Source: Photobacterium profundum SS9
GTDB taxonomy: Bacteria > Pseudomonadota > Gammaproteobacteria > Enterobacterales > Vibrionaceae
Direction of reading: 5' to 3'
DNA length: 64,000 nt
Assembly (NCBI RefSeq): GCF_000196255.1
Contig: NC_006370.1
Location: 3,361,411-3,425,410, forward strand
In this document: piece by piece, positions 19,847-30,689 of the stretch
Numbering within the stretch: the stretch's first letter is position 1
Layout of the letters: every line of letters begins with the position of its first letter
Translations under genes and position numbers: made by a program
Notes under the pieces: generated by a model
What the model saw: the letters and a program-made list of their open reading frames with translations, nothing else
Database searches by the model: none
What the model was told of the DNA's origin: nothing

Positions 19847-21154
19847 TCATGAGTTACACAGCCAATCTAGATCACAATCCTCACCGAAAAAATCTTCTGT
19901 CACAAATAAACCCGCAACAGCAGCAAGCCGATCATTATAAAAAACTAACGGTGTACGACGACGATTCCAGCTGGGCACTTCATATTCTTGAAATAGCTTT
20001 TTTAGTTTACGCTTCCCAATACGTCCTTGAGGTTTCGCCTCTATCCCCTCTGGCTCAAACCGCACAGATACAATTTCATGTTGCTGAGGCAAACGTAATA
20101 TTCCATTTGCTTTAACCGTTGTTAATACTAATGTGCCAAGCCCTTCTGGCAATGAACAAGCTTGGTTTAACTCACATTTTTGCTGAAAGAGGCTAATATC
20201 CGCCCATTGTTTAACAACATACAAGCGTTGTTTATAGCGTCGAATTTGATGGTTATCCCAACATACTTGTGGGTTAGCGTCATCTTGAGCCAAAACGACA
20301 GATTGCCATATTTGCTGTAACTGAGCTTGCGATGGCATTAACACCGTAAATAGACTTAGCCATTGACGGATCAGCTGCTTGCCAATCCTCTCAGAACCTA
20401 GTTCTACAATTTTTAAACTCTGATCCACATGTAATGCTTTCGATAAATGACTGGCTAATAATTCATTTAATAATGCTTCTTGCTCACCACATAATGCTGC
20501 ACTACGAGATACCGCTTTACGTATTCCAGGCCAGCGTTGATGTAATAATGGCGTTATTTGATGGCGAAGAAAATTGCGATCATAACGTTGATCTTGATTA
20601 CTTTCATCTTCAACCCACTCTAATTGATGGGCAATACCGTAATCAGTAATACTCTGGCGTGTAACCTGCAGCAAAGGTCGAAGATGATAACTAATACCAA
20701 ACGTAGTGCTCTCTGGCATAGAGGCTAACCCAGCTGGACCACTACCTCGTTTTAACGCGAGTAAAAATGTCTCAAGCTGATCATCAGCGTGCTGCGCGGT
20801 TAATAAGCAGTCACCTTGCTGAACATGCTTACTTAACGCAAGGTAGCGTTGCTCTCGCGCCTGTTGTTCAACACTAATTCGATTACCTAGAACCAAAGTA
20901 ACGTGCTCAATATGGCAGGTTATCTTCTCTTCGAAAGCCCATTGCAGGCATTGCTGTGCCCATTTATCGGCATTGACGCTTAAGCCATGATGTACATGCA
21001 CGGCATCACATTGATACTGCGGGTTTTCTTGAATAAAACGTCCCATTAAATGTAGCAATACTCGAGAGTCTAGCCCGCCACTTAAAGCGATAACAAATCG
21101 ATTGGAATGGGGAATATTAGCCAGCAGGCTCGAACGAAGCGAAGAATAAAGCAT
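19847..21154 (-). CDS. tilS: tRNA(Ile)-lysidine synthase
   Basis: A 435-aa enzyme that converts C34 of tRNA-Ile(CAU) to lysidine with ATP and lysine. The N-terminal PP-loop motif SGGLDS is at residues 25-30, with HVHHGLS and the RNFLRHQITPLL segment of the family. A central substrate-binding domain and a C-terminal domain (GRIGKRKLKKLFQEY) follow. Length matches E. coli TilS. The downstream neighbour is the cytochrome c gene. Confidence 0.95.
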   Translation of the reverse strand: MLYSSLRSSLLANIPHSNRFVIALSGGLDSRVLLHLMGRFIQENPQYQCDAVHVHHGLSVNADKWAQQCLQWAFEEKITCHIEHVTLVLGNRISVEQQAREQRYLALSKHVQQGDCLLTAQHADDQLETFLLALKRGSGPAGLASMPESTTFGISYHLRPLLQVTRQSITDYGIAHQLEWVEDESNQDQRYDRNFLRHQITPLLHQRWPGIRKAVSRSAALCGEQEALLNELLASHLSKALHVDQSLKIVELGSERIGKQLIRQWLSLFTVLMPSQAQLQQIWQSVVLAQDDANPQVCWDNHQIRRYKQRLYVVKQWADISLFQQKCELNQACSLPEGLGTLVLTTVKANGILRLPQQHEIVSVRFEPEGIEAKPQGRIGKRKLKKLFQEYEVPSWNRRRTPLVFYNDRLAAVAGLFVTEDFFGEDCDLDWLCNS

Positions 21155-21213
21155 AGGAAATAGGAAGCCTGCACAGGGAAGTATAAAGTTGCAGTATAAT
21201 ACTTTTTAGTCAT

Positions 21214-21256
21214 CAAAAAAAAGCGAGCCAACTCTTTACTTAGAATTGACTCGCTT
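21214..21256 (-). terminator. Terminator of accA
   Basis: Minus-strand arms AAGCGAG (21256-21250) and CTCGCTT (21227-21221), extended by TCAA/TTGG pairing, followed by eight T residues. Confidence 0.85.
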
Positions 21257-21286
21257 CAATGTGCTCTTATCTTTAACTAGCTCTGC

Positions 21287-22246
21287 TTAGCAGTAACCAT
21301 AGCTCATCAAACGCTGATAACGACGCTCAAGCAACTCATCAGTATCTAAAGCTTCAAGTTCAGCTAAATTAGCGACTAACGTTGCTTTTAATGATGCAGA
21401 GATCGCCTCTAGATCACGGTGTGCTCCACCAAGAGGCTCTTCAATAATACTATCGATAAGCTCTAGTTCTTTCAGGCGACCAGCCGTCAGTCCCATCGCT
21501 TCAGCAGCCTGAGGTGCTTTATTTGAATCACGCCATAAGATTGATGCACAACCTTCAGGAGAAATAACAGAATATGTTGAGTACTGAAGCATATTAACGT
21601 AGTCGCCGACGCCAATCGCTAATGCACCACCAGAACCGCCTTCGCCGACAACATTACAAATAACAGGCACTGTTAAGCCCGCCATTGCTTTCAAGTTAGT
21701 TGCAATCGCTTCTGATTGACCACGTTCTTCAGCACCAACACCAGGGTATGCACCTGCAGTATCGATAAAGGTAATGATTGGCATTTTAAAACGCTCTGCC
21801 ATTTTCATTAAACGTAAAGCTTTGCGGTAGCCTTCAGGTTTTGGCATACCAAAATTGCGGAATACTTTTTCTTTCGTACCTCGTCCTTTTTGATGGCCAA
21901 TAACCATAACAGGACGGCCATCAAGACGAGCAATCCCCCCCACTAACGCTTTATCATCAGCGAACGCACGATCGCCCGCTAATGCATCAAACTCAGTGAA
22001 TATGTGCTCAATATAGTCAAAGACATATGGACGCTCGGGATGACGCGCTAATTGCGCGACTTGCCATGCCCCTAAGTTACTAAAGATTTTTTTAGTCAGC
22101 TCAAGGCTTTTCTTTTCGAGTTGTTCGATTTCTTTGTCTAAATCAACCGACGCCGATTCATCACGACGAGAAACATCGCGAAGTGCTTCAATTTTGGCTT
22201 CCAACTCTGCAATTGGTTGTTCAAACTCAAGGAAGTTCAGGCTCAT
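21287..22246 (-). CDS. accA: Acetyl-CoA carboxylase carboxyltransferase subunit alpha
   Basis: A 319-aa subunit, identical in length to E. coli AccA, which with AccD transfers carboxylate from carboxybiotin to acetyl-CoA, the first step in fatty acid synthesis. Seen: the N-terminal coiled region, the crotonase-fold motifs [33 protein letters not shown] and [12 protein letters not shown]. It lies downstream of dnaE, as in E. coli. Confidence 0.97.
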   Translation of the reverse strand: MSLNFLEFEQPIAELEAKIEALRDVSRRDESASVDLDKEIEQLEKKSLELTKKIFSNLGAWQVAQLARHPERPYVFDYIEHIFTEFDALAGDRAFADDKALVGGIARLDGRPVMVIGHQKGRGTKEKVFRNFGMPKPEGYRKALRLMKMAERFKMPIITFIDTAGAYPGVGAEERGQSEAIATNLKAMAGLTVPVICNVVGEGGSGGALAIGVGDYVNMLQYSTYSVISPEGCASILWRDSNKAPQAAEAMGLTAGRLKELELIDSIIEEPLGGAHRDLEAISASLKATLVANLAELEALDTDELLERRYQRLMSYGYC

Positions 22247-22342
22247 ACAACTTTAAATCCTTTTGTCTATTATCGTCGTCTTACACTCTATAATTGCTTG
22301 TCTAATGCACCATAAAATGCAGTAGACGACGGATAAACTAAA

Positions 22343-25300
22343 TTAATTAAATTCAAGCTCGACTTGCTTCTCACCTAATAGCAACTTGAGATCGAGAATT
22401 AACTGATCCGACGGCGTAATACGCCATTCTGTTCCTAAAGTGAGTTTGGCACGTGCATTCGAGCGCTGATAATACACATTAACAGGTACTGTACCTGCCC
22501 TGTGAGGCTCCAGCACTTGGCTGAAGCGTGCAAAAAACTGTTCATCGACTTGCTGTTCTGTTACCGAGATAGCCAGTCCTCTAAGGTGTTTTTCTCTTGC
22601 CTCAGAGATATCCAGTACTTCTCTGGCTGACATTTTAAGGCCACCATTGAAATCATCAAAGCTGACCTGTCCTGAAACAACCACTATTTTGTCTTTTTCA
22701 AGCAAATCAAGGTAACGTTCAAGCGCATCAGAGAATAACATGACTTCCATACGACCTGAACGATCATCTAGTGTCATTAAACCAATACGTGTTCCACGCT
22801 TTGTTGTCATAACGCGTGCAGCAATCACTAACCCTGCAACAGACGCTACTTTATCACGCCCTGTTGGGTTAGCATCTTTTAAGCGCCAAGTGGTGTAATG
22901 CTTTAACTCTGAAATGTAGGCATTTATCGGGTGACCTGTTAAGTACAACCCCAGAGTTTCACGTTCACCTTCCAACCAAATCTTATCTGGCCATTCTGGA
23001 ATATTGGCATAAGCTTGCTCGACCTCTTCAGGAGCAGCAGTCAATACACCAAACATATCAGCCTGACCAAAGGCTTCCGCATGATGATGCTGACCAGCCG
23101 CTTTAATGGCATCGTTCAACGTCGCCATCAGAGTGGCACGGTTAGGGCCTAAGCGATCCATCGCACCTGATTTAATCAATTTCTCAAGCACACGCTTATT
23201 GACTTTTTTTGTGTCAATACGCGCACAGAAATCGAATAAATCTTTAAAATGACCACCTTTTTCGCGGGCTTCAATCAAATTTTCTATCGGCCCTTCACCG
23301 ACACCTTTTACTGCGCCGATACCATAAACAATCGCGCCTTGCTCATCAACATTAAATCGATAAAGCCCTTTATTCACATCAGGCGGCAGTAACGGTATCT
23401 TCATGCGTAAGCATTCATCAACCAAACCAATAATTTTATCGGTGTTATCCATATCAGCAGTCATTACCGCAGCCATGAATTCTGCAGGATAATGCGCTTT
23501 TAAATACAGCGTTTGGTACGATACCAAGGCATACGCAGCAGAGTGAGATTTATTAAAACCATAACCGGCAAATTTTTCTACCAAGTCGAAGATCTTCATG
23601 GCGAGTTCGCCATCGACCCCGTTATTAACCGCGCCTTGTTCAAAGGTGGTGCGCTGCTTGGCCATTTCTTCAGGTTTTTTCTTACCCATCGCACGACGTA
23701 ACATATCGGCCCCACCCAAGGTGTAGCCAGACAGTACCTGTGCAATTTGCATAACTTGTTCTTGATACAAGATAATGCCGTAAGTGGGTTCGAGAATCTC
23801 TTTCAACGATTCATGCTGCCAAGTGGCATCAGGGTATGACACTTCTTCTCGACCATGCTTACGGTCGATAAAGTTATCTACCATACCGGATTGCAAAGGA
23901 CCGGGACGGAACAATGCTACCAGTGCGATCATATCTTCAAAGCTATCAGGTTGAAGACGCTTGATCAGATCCTTCATTCCTCGCGATTCTAACTGGAACA
24001 CTGCTGTCGATTCAGAGCGCTGCAACATCGCAAATGACTTTTTATCGTCCATAGGAATCGAAGCAATATTGATCGGCTCTTTGCCTTCAGCCTCTCGACG
24101 AGGGTTAATAAGAGCTAACGCCCAGTCAATGATAGTTAATGTTCGTAGACCCAAGAAGTCAAACTTAACCAAGCCTGCGGTTTCAACATCATTTTTATCA
24201 AACTGGGTAACAGGGTTAGCACCTTCTGCATCGCAATACAGTGGTGAGAAATCAGTGATCGTCGTGGGTGAAATTACAACACCACCCGCATGCTTACCCG
24301 CATTACGTGTTACACCTTCAAGGATGCGACACATATCAATTAAGGCTTTTACTTCTTCATCGGCATTGTAGGCATCCCCAAGTTGCGGTTCTGCCTCAAA
24401 GGCTTTAGCCAATGTCATACCGGGCTCTGCCGGGATCATTTTAGAAAGACGATCAACAAAACCGTACGGGTGACCGAGTACTCGCCCTACATCTCGAATT
24501 ACCGCTTTCGCAGCCATAGTACCAAACGTAATGATCTGAGATACCGCATCACGACCATATATTTCAGCAACGTGATCAATAACTAAATCCCGTTTATCCA
24601 TACAAAAGTCGATATCGAAATCGGGCATTGATACACGTTCTGGGTTCAAAAAACGTTCGAACAGTAAGTCAAATTTCAATGGGTCAAGATCGGTAATATC
24701 GAGTGCGTAAGCCACCAATGAACCCGCACCTGAACCACGACCCGGACCAACTGGCACATCATTATCTTTTGACCATTGGATAAACTCCATTACGATCAGA
24801 AAATAGCCGGGGAACCCCATCTGATTGATGACTTTAAGTTCAATCTCAAGCCGCTCATCGTACTCAGGGCGCTTTTCGACACGTACAGCTTCATCAGGAA
24901 AAAGGTACGCTAAACGTCGCTCTAAACCTTCGCGAGACTTAACCACCAAGAAATCTTCAGTACTTAGATCCCCAGTAGGGAAATTCGGCAGGAAGTATTC
25001 CCCAAGACGAACCGTTACATTACAACGTTTTGCTATTTCAACACTGTTCGCCAACGCTTCAGGAATATCTGAGAATAACTCACACATTTCCTCTTCAGTA
25101 CGTAAATACTGTTGTGGGCTGTATAGCTTTGGTCGATTAGGATCAACAATGGTGTAACCATCATGAATTGACACTCGGATTTCGTGCGCATCAAATTGTT
25201 CCGCAGATAAAAACCGCACATCGTTGGTTGCGACAACGGGCAGATCTTCATTCGCAGCAAGTTCAACCGCAAAGTGAATGTATGCATCTTCATCAGGACG

Positions 25301-25819
25301 CCCAGTTCGGACTAACTCCAAATAAAAGCTATCTTCAAAATGGGTTTTATAGAACTCAAGACAGCGATTGACCAGCAATTGGTTACCTTTTAGTAAGGCT
25401 TTACCGACATCGCCACATCGACCCGACAGTAAAATTAGCCCTTTGCCATATTGAACTAACCACTCTTTATCGATAACGGGTTGATGCTGAACATGACCAC
25501 GCAAATACGCTTTCGAAATCAACATGGTTAAATTTTGATAACCGTCGTTGTCAGTCGCCAAAATGGTGAGATCAGCGAGCTCATTTTCAAGCTCTTCTGA
25601 ATGCACTTTAAAATCAGCGCCGATGATCGGCTTCATTCCAGCACCATGTGCTGCAAAGTAGAATTTCACCAAACCACACAGGTTAGTAAAGTCGGTTAAT
25701 GCCATTGCGGGCATACCAATTTCAGCCACTTTTTTAACTAACGGTGAGACTTTTGATAAGCCATCAACCATTGAAAAGTCACTATGAATATGAAGATGAA
25801 TAAAGCGAGGATCAGCCAT
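22343..25819 (-). CDS. dnaE: DNA polymerase III subunit alpha
   Basis: A 1158-aa replicative polymerase (E. coli DnaE 1160 aa). The N-terminal PHP domain opens with [15 protein letters not shown]. The catalytic aspartates are in [10 protein letters not shown] near residue 400, with the third near 555 ([20 protein letters not shown] region). The fingers/thumb have [19 protein letters not shown] helix-hairpin-helix region and an OB-fold ([19 protein letters not shown]) lie in the last 250 residues. Follows rnhB after ~110 bp. Confidence 0.98.
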   Translation of the reverse strand: MADPRFIHLHIHSDFSMVDGLSKVSPLVKKVAEIGMPAMALTDFTNLCGLVKFYFAAHGAGMKPIIGADFKVHSEELENELADLTILATDNDGYQNLTMLISKAYLRGHVQHQPVIDKEWLVQYGKGLILLSGRCGDVGKALLKGNQLLVNRCLEFYKTHFEDSFYLELVRTGRPDEDAYIHFAVELAANEDLPVVATNDVRFLSAEQFDAHEIRVSIHDGYTIVDPNRPKLYSPQQYLRTEEEMCELFSDIPEALANSVEIAKRCNVTVRLGEYFLPNFPTGDLSTEDFLVVKSREGLERRLAYLFPDEAVRVEKRPEYDERLEIELKVINQMGFPGYFLIVMEFIQWSKDNDVPVGPGRGSGAGSLVAYALDITDLDPLKFDLLFERFLNPERVSMPDFDIDFCMDKRDLVIDHVAEIYGRDAVSQIITFGTMAAKAVIRDVGRVLGHPYGFVDRLSKMIPAEPGMTLAKAFEAEPQLGDAYNADEEVKALIDMCRILEGVTRNAGKHAGGVVISPTTITDFSPLYCDAEGANPVTQFDKNDVETAGLVKFDFLGLRTLTIIDWALALINPRREAEGKEPINIASIPMDDKKSFAMLQRSESTAVFQLESRGMKDLIKRLQPDSFEDMIALVALFRPGPLQSGMVDNFIDRKHGREEVSYPDATWQHESLKEILEPTYGIILYQEQVMQIAQVLSGYTLGGADMLRRAMGKKKPEEMAKQRTTFEQGAVNNGVDGELAMKIFDLVEKFAGYGFNKSHSAAYALVSYQTLYLKAHYPAEFMAAVMTADMDNTDKIIGLVDECLRMKIPLLPPDVNKGLYRFNVDEQGAIVYGIGAVKGVGEGPIENLIEAREKGGHFKDLFDFCARIDTKKVNKRVLEKLIKSGAMDRLGPNRATLMATLNDAIKAAGQHHHAEAFGQADMFGVLTAAPEEVEQAYANIPEWPDKIWLEGERETLGLYLTGHPINAYISELKHYTTWRLKDANPTGRDKVASVAGLVIAARVMTTKRGTRIGLMTLDDRSGRMEVMLFSDALERYLDLLEKDKIVVVSGQVSFDDFNGGLKMSAREVLDISEAREKHLRGLAISVTEQQVDEQFFARFSQVLEPHRAGTVPVNVYYQRSNARAKLTLGTEWRITPSDQLILDLKLLLGEKQVELEFN

Positions 25820-25932
25820 GACAACCAGATTTATTGCGTTCTAATTTGAAGTGATAATTATAGCGTAAACTATTTATTATCACCGTATCTCTCTTAACAG
25901 TGACAACACTATTAAGCCCAAAAATGGTTCAG

Positions 25933-26538
25933 TTACTCTATACCCAGAATACGTTTTACTGGCTTAAAGCTTTTACGATGCTGCTCAATCGCACCATGTA
26001 ATTCTAACGCTTCAACATGTACTTTCGTTGGGTAACCTTTATGTTTCGCAAAACCGTACTGTGGAAACTGTGCATCAAGCACTTCCATTTCACGATCTCG
26101 AGTCACTTTTGCAATGATCGATGCGGCACTGATTTCTGCCACACGTAAATCGCCTTTTACCACCGCTTGGGCAGCCATTGGTAGTTGAGGGATTTTATTG
26201 CCATCAATTAATACAAAGTCAGGCTGAACGCTTAAGTCCGCGACAGCACGCTGCATAGCAACCATTGTGGCTTGTAAAATATTAAGCTCATCAATTTCCT
26301 CAGGCTCACAACGACCCAGCGACCAGGCTACTGCTTTTTCTTTAATTTCATCAAACAACACATTGCGCTTCTTTTCGCTCAGCTTTTTAGAATCTGTTAA
26401 TCCCACGATTGGATTATTAGGATCTAAAATAACAGCGGCAGTCACAACAGCACCAACCAATGGACCGCGTCCAACTTCATCAACACCAGCAATCAAATTT
26501 GCTGGTGGATACACAAACGGTTCAAAATCTTTTGTCAT
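25933..26538 (-). CDS. rnhB: Ribonuclease HII
   Basis: A 201-aa endonuclease removing ribonucleotides and RNA primers from DNA. Catalytic residues Asp20 and Glu21 lie in [12 protein letters not shown], with a further aspartate in LIDGNKIP. The GRG motif that recognises the 2'-OH is at residues 23-25. Its start lies ten bases after the lpxB stop, and it precedes dnaE as in E. coli. Confidence 0.96.
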   Translation of the reverse strand: MTKDFEPFVYPPANLIAGVDEVGRGPLVGAVVTAAVILDPNNPIVGLTDSKKLSEKKRNVLFDEIKEKAVAWSLGRCEPEEIDELNILQATMVAMQRAVADLSVQPDFVLIDGNKIPQLPMAAQAVVKGDLRVAEISAASIIAKVTRDREMEVLDAQFPQYGFAKHKGYPTKVHVEALELHGAIEQHRKSFKPVKRILGIE

Positions 26539-26547
26539 TTTTTTTGC

Positions 26548-27690
26548 TCAAACTTTGTTGATTAATGATAAAACTGCGTGAGCGGCTCGATTATCCGCAT
26601 CGCATTTAATTGATTGATGCATAATAGAAAACTCACTCAATAGTTCAGTATTATCAGAACTCAAGATTCGATCAACTTCAGCACTTAACTTTTCAGGCAC
26701 GCAATCTTCTTGCAGTAATTCGGTCACCAACGGTTTGTCGGCCAAAATGTTTGCCAGTGACACATATTTGGTTTTAACCAAACGTCGTATTATCCATGCG
26801 GTCAAAGGCTTCACTTTGTACCCCACCACCATCGGACGACCAACAAGCATGCACTCTAATGCGACTGTACCTGATGCTAATAACACCGCATCTGAAGCAA
26901 TCATCACATTACGCGCGGTATCATTCACCAATACAAAGTCGAGTTCTGGCGCCGTTTCTTGCCATGCCAATTGAAATTGTTCACGGCGCTTTTCATTGAC
27001 TAAGGCAACAACAAAACCAAGGTCTGGGTGTTTTTGCTTAAGCAATTTACAAGTTTCAATGAAAGGAGCAGCTAACATCCCCATCTCACTGCCACGGCTA
27101 CCGGGTAATACGGCTAGCCAGCGCTTACTGCCATCAAGGTTCAGTAACGCTTGTGCTGCTGCTTTATCGGTTTCAAGGGGAATAGCGTCAGCCATCGTAT
27201 GCCCAACAAACTCACAAGGCACATTAAACTTATCATAAAACGCTTTTTCAAAAGGTAAGAAAGCCAACACCAAATTCGTTGCAGCTTCAATTTTGAAAAT
27301 TCGCTTTTGACGCCACGCCCATACCGATGGGCTCACGTAATGAACCGTCTTAATACCATGCTGTTTTAAATCTAGCTCTAGGCGCAGATTAAAATCAGGC
27401 GCATCAATACCAACGAATACGTCAGGTGGATTTTCAGTAAAGTATTTCACTAGCTCAGCTTTCACTTTGAGCAAGCGTGGCAAACGCCCTAATACTTCCA
27501 CAATTCCCATCACCGCAAGCTCTTCCATATCAAACAGCGCTTTACAGCCTTCTGCTTCCATACGAGGACCTGCGACACCAACAAACTCAGCGTCAGGGTA
27601 TTGGGCCTTAATCGCACGAATAAAGCCGGCACCTAAAATATCGCCGGAGATTTCCCCAGCGACAATTCCTATTCGAAGTGGCTTCGTCAT
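26548..27690 (-). CDS. lpxB: Lipid-A-disaccharide synthase
   Basis: A 380-aa GT19 glycosyltransferase joining UDP-2,3-diacylglucosamine and lipid X. Motifs: [17 protein letters not shown] at the N terminus, [22 protein letters not shown] and the sugar-nucleotide segment [22 protein letters not shown]. The ATG touches the lpxA stop. Length matches E. coli (382 aa). Confidence 0.97.
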   Translation of the reverse strand: MTKPLRIGIVAGEISGDILGAGFIRAIKAQYPDAEFVGVAGPRMEAEGCKALFDMEELAVMGIVEVLGRLPRLLKVKAELVKYFTENPPDVFVGIDAPDFNLRLELDLKQHGIKTVHYVSPSVWAWRQKRIFKIEAATNLVLAFLPFEKAFYDKFNVPCEFVGHTMADAIPLETDKAAAQALLNLDGSKRWLAVLPGSRGSEMGMLAAPFIETCKLLKQKHPDLGFVVALVNEKRREQFQLAWQETAPELDFVLVNDTARNVMIASDAVLLASGTVALECMLVGRPMVVGYKVKPLTAWIIRRLVKTKYVSLANILADKPLVTELLQEDCVPEKLSAEVDRILSSDNTELLSEFSIMHQSIKCDADNRAAHAVLSLINKV

Positions 27691-28478
27691 TAGCGAATAA
27701 TACCGCGAGTCGAATTATCAAATAGCTTAACGAATAGACCAATCGATGGATAATCTTTTACCATCTCTTCTAACACAGGTTTCACTTCAGCCAGTGTTTT
27801 GCCTGAACGATAGATCTCTTTATAAGCACGGCGGATTGCATGTAACTCTGGCTTTTCAAAACCGCGACGTTTTAAGCCTTCGATATTGATACCAAACGGT
27901 TTGGCATGATTGCCTTGTGCCATCACATACGGTGGTACATCTTTGACCACTATAGAACCTCCACCAATAAAGCAGTGGGCACCCACAGTACAAAATTGAT
28001 GTACCGCTGATAAGGCCGAAATAATGGCATAATCTTCAACGTTAATGTGACCCGCCAACGTAGCATTGTTGCCCATGATGATGTTATCACCCACCACACA
28101 GTCGTGTGCAATGTGCACATTCACACAGAACAAGTTATCACTACCAACAGTGGTAACGCCTCGGTCTTGAACTGTTCCACGGTGCATCTGAACGCTTTCA
28201 CGAATCACATTGCGATCACCAACCACCAGACGTGTTGCTTCACCGCTGTATTTCTTATCTTGGCACTCTTCACCAATCACTGCGAATGGGAAAATACGGT
28301 TGTCTTGACCAATAACCGTAGGGCCTTTGATCACAACGTGTGACATCACTTCTGTGCCGTCACCAATTTCTACATCTGCGCCGATATAAGTAAATGGACC
28401 AACGGTAACATTCGCGCCAATTTTGACGCCATCTTCGATTACAGCCGACGGATGGATTTTTGCAGTTTCATGGATCAT
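27690..28478 (-). CDS. lpxA: UDP-N-acetylglucosamine acyltransferase
   Basis: A 262-aa left-handed beta-helix trimer-forming enzyme, first step of lipid A synthesis. Hexapeptide repeats occupy about residues 1-185, with the catalytic His in the NVHIAHDC segment. The start chosen is the ATG at 28478 ([13 protein letters not shown]), the family N terminus and same length as E. coli, and it overlaps the fabZ stop (TAATG). The longer frame adds seven residues inside fabZ. Confidence 0.97.
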   Translation of the reverse strand: MIHETAKIHPSAVIEDGVKIGANVTVGPFTYIGADVEIGDGTEVMSHVVIKGPTVIGQDNRIFPFAVIGEECQDKKYSGEATRLVVGDRNVIRESVQMHRGTVQDRGVTTVGSDNLFCVNVHIAHDCVVGDNIIMGNNATLAGHINVEDYAIISALSAVHQFCTVGAHCFIGGGSIVVKDVPPYVMAQGNHAKPFGINIEGLKRRGFEKPELHAIRRAYKEIYRSGKTLAEVKPVLEEMVKDYPSIGLFVKLFDNSTRGIIR

Positions 28479-28930
28479 TAGAATTCTCGTCTTGCGCATT
28501 TAAGCTCAGCAGAGCAAACAACTTCACCGTCAACTTTTGCGGTGCCATTAAATAGAGCAATACCACGGCGCTCTTTTATAAACTCAACGTTTAAAACAAG
28601 CTGGTCGCCAGGAACAACAGGTTTACGGAACTTCGCTTTATCAATACTTGCAAAGTAATACAGCTCATTTTCAGAGGGTGCACCAAAGCTTTTAAAAGCT
28701 AATAAACCAGTAGCTTGAGCCATTGCTTCAAGAATCATCACGCCAGGAAAAATAGGCATCTTAGGAAAATGGCCAGTAAATAAAGGCTCGTTTATTGAGA
28801 CATTTTTATATGCTGTTAACGTTTGACCTTCTTCGTAATCCGTTACACGATCAATCATTAAAAATGGGTAACGGTGCGGTAAAAGCGCCTGAATTTCTGT
28901 GATATTTAACGTTTTCTTTTCGCTCGTCAA
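28478..28930 (-). CDS. fabZ: 3-hydroxyacyl-[acyl-carrier-protein] dehydratase
   Basis: A 150-aa hot-dog-fold dehydratase. Catalytic His54 ([13 protein letters not shown]) and Glu68 ([13 protein letters not shown]) are present. It sits between lpxD and lpxA, so the enzyme competing for 3-hydroxyacyl-ACP is co-expressed with lipid A synthesis. Confidence 0.97.
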
Positions 28931-29054
28931 AACTACATTCCTGTTCTAAATAGGCAACTAACACCTATAAAAATAATTTTTAAAATCATATATATTAAAC
29001 GCAAAACGGCCTACGCATGCGCAGGCCAGTTCAACGAACTCTATTGAAGATTAA

Positions 29055-30080
29055 TTAGTTGCTCTCATTCAGCTTTTTCTCAACTGATTTAAGGCGTTTA
29101 TTCATCTCTTCAATTTTCATCACTCGAGCCGCTGTTTTACGCCATTCGCGATTAGTCTGCAATGGTATTCCTGATGAGTATACACCAGGCTCACTGATAG
29201 GCCGCATTACCATTCCCATTCCGGTAATCGTCACACCGTCAGTAATTTCAATATGACCATTGATCACTGTCGCACCACCGATAAAGCAATGCTTACCAAT
29301 CTTTAAGCTACCAGCCATTGTTGTTGCACCAGCAATCGCAGTGTTTTCGCCGATAGACACGTTATGGGCAATTTGGCAATGGTTATCAATAATAACACCA
29401 TCGGCAATAACGGTATCATCAAGCGCACCACGGTCAATGGTAGTACATGCTCCAATTTCTACATTGTTACCAACATGGACAGAACCTAGTTGTGGGATTT
29501 TGACCCACTTACCACGATCGTTAGCATAACCAAAACCATCAGAACCAATTACGGCACCTGATTGTACTAAGCAATCTGATCCTAATGTCACACTGTGGTA
29601 AATAGATACATTCGCCCAAACTTTACTGCCCGCACCAATAACCGCGTTCTGCCCAATAAAGCAGCCTGCACCTATCTGTACGTTAGCACCAATTTGTGCG
29701 CCTGATTCAATAACAGCGTTATGACCAATAGCTGCACCTTCACCGATTATTGCATCATCAGCAATATATGCAGATGGCGCAATATTTGAAGCAGATTTAG
29801 GGGTCGTATCCAATAATTGAGCAAGAAGCGCATACCCTAAGTATGGGTCTTTCAATACCAGTGCATTACCATCAAAAAACGGTAAATCGGCTTCTTTCAG
29901 CATGACTGCTGACGCCTGACATTCTGCTAAATGTTTACGGTACTTACTTGCAGATAAGAAGGTAATTTGCCCTTCAGCTGCTTTTTCCATGCCGGCAATT
30001 GATTGAATTTCTACAGAACCATCACCACGAAGTTCTGCACCCAATTTATCTGCTATTTCAGCAAGAGTAATACGTGCCAT
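29055..30080 (-). CDS. lpxD: UDP-3-O-(3-hydroxymyristoyl)glucosamine N-acyltransferase
   Basis: A 341-aa acyltransferase, third step of lipid A synthesis. The N-terminal uridine-binding domain (residues 1-100) is followed by a left-handed beta-helix of hexapeptides and a C-terminal helix ([19 protein letters not shown]) that binds ACP. The catalytic His is in [20 protein letters not shown]. Length equals E. coli LpxD. It lies downstream of skp. Confidence 0.97.
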   Translation of the reverse strand: MARITLAEIADKLGAELRGDGSVEIQSIAGMEKAAEGQITFLSASKYRKHLAECQASAVMLKEADLPFFDGNALVLKDPYLGYALLAQLLDTTPKSASNIAPSAYIADDAIIGEGAAIGHNAVIESGAQIGANVQIGAGCFIGQNAVIGAGSKVWANVSIYHSVTLGSDCLVQSGAVIGSDGFGYANDRGKWVKIPQLGSVHVGNNVEIGACTTIDRGALDDTVIADGVIIDNHCQIAHNVSIGENTAIAGATTMAGSLKIGKHCFIGGATVINGHIEITDGVTITGMGMVMRPISEPGVYSSGIPLQTNREWRKTAARVMKIEEMNKRLKSVEKKLNESN

Positions 30081-30113
30081 TGTTAACCTTATTCTTTTAT
30101 AACTGTTCAGCTC

Positions 30114-30145
30114 AACGCTATCTTGCTGTTGGGCAAAATAGCGTT
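30114..30145. other. Hairpin in the skp-lpxD gap
   Basis: Perfect 8-bp arms AACGCTAT (30114-30121) and ATAGCGTT (30138-30145) with a 16-nt loop and no T run. It lies between skp and lpxD on their transcript; it may be an attenuator or an mRNA processing/stability stem. Role unknown. Confidence 0.5.
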
Positions 30146-30160
30146 AAGAGAATAATCACT

Positions 30161-30670
30161 TTATTTTACTGCAGTGATAACTTTGCTAGATAAGTCATCT
30201 TTAGGATTTGCAAACAATACAGCCTGTGCATCAATCACGATATCGTAGCCTTCTTTCTTCGCTACAGTTTGGATTGCTGTACGAATTTTCATTACTAATT
30301 TCTGCTCTTCTTCTTGACCACGACGACGCTGGTCTTCTTGAAGTGCTTTAGCCTTTAACTTGTAAGTTGAATCAAGAGATGCTAATTCACGCTGAATCTT
30401 AGTACGATCAGTCGAGCTCATTAACTCACCATCACGCTTCATTTTCTCGACCTTCGTTTTCATTCGATTTTCAATGCCGCGAAGCTCATCAATGCGATCT
30501 TTGAACTCTTTTCGTAGTTTTTCAGATACATTGTAACGCTTAGCTAACTGAGCCATTGCTTGATTCGTTGCAACATAGCCCACTTTTTGTGCCGCTTCAG
30601 CTGCTTGCGCATACATTGAAGATGATAAAATAACCAAACTTAAACTTGCTGCTTTAATCCATTGTTTCAA
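30161..30670 (-). CDS. skp: Periplasmic chaperone Skp/OmpH
   Basis: A 169-aa chaperone for outer-membrane proteins. Signal peptide about residues 1-23 (LKQWIKAASLSLVILSSSMY, cleaved near AQA). The mature protein is a coiled-coil tentacle rich in K, R and E (about residues 50-120). The start is assigned to TTG at 30670: GAGGAG lies just upstream, the signal peptide begins there as in relatives, and the nearest upstream ATG would lie far inside bamA. It begins 20 bp after the bamA stop. Confidence 0.93.
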   Translation of the reverse strand: MKQWIKAASLSLVILSSSMYAQAAEAAQKVGYVATNQAMAQLAKRYNVSEKLRKEFKDRIDELRGIENRMKTKVEKMKRDGELMSSTDRTKIQRELASLDSTYKLKAKALQEDQRRRGQEEEQKLVMKIRTAIQTVAKKEGYDIVIDAQAVLFANPKDDLSSKVITAVK

Positions 30671-30689
30671 AAGACTTCTCCTCAAAAAA

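Noticed and set aside
19780..20115. 111-aa plus-strand frame
   Set aside because: Antisense to tilS; biased composition of a shadow frame.
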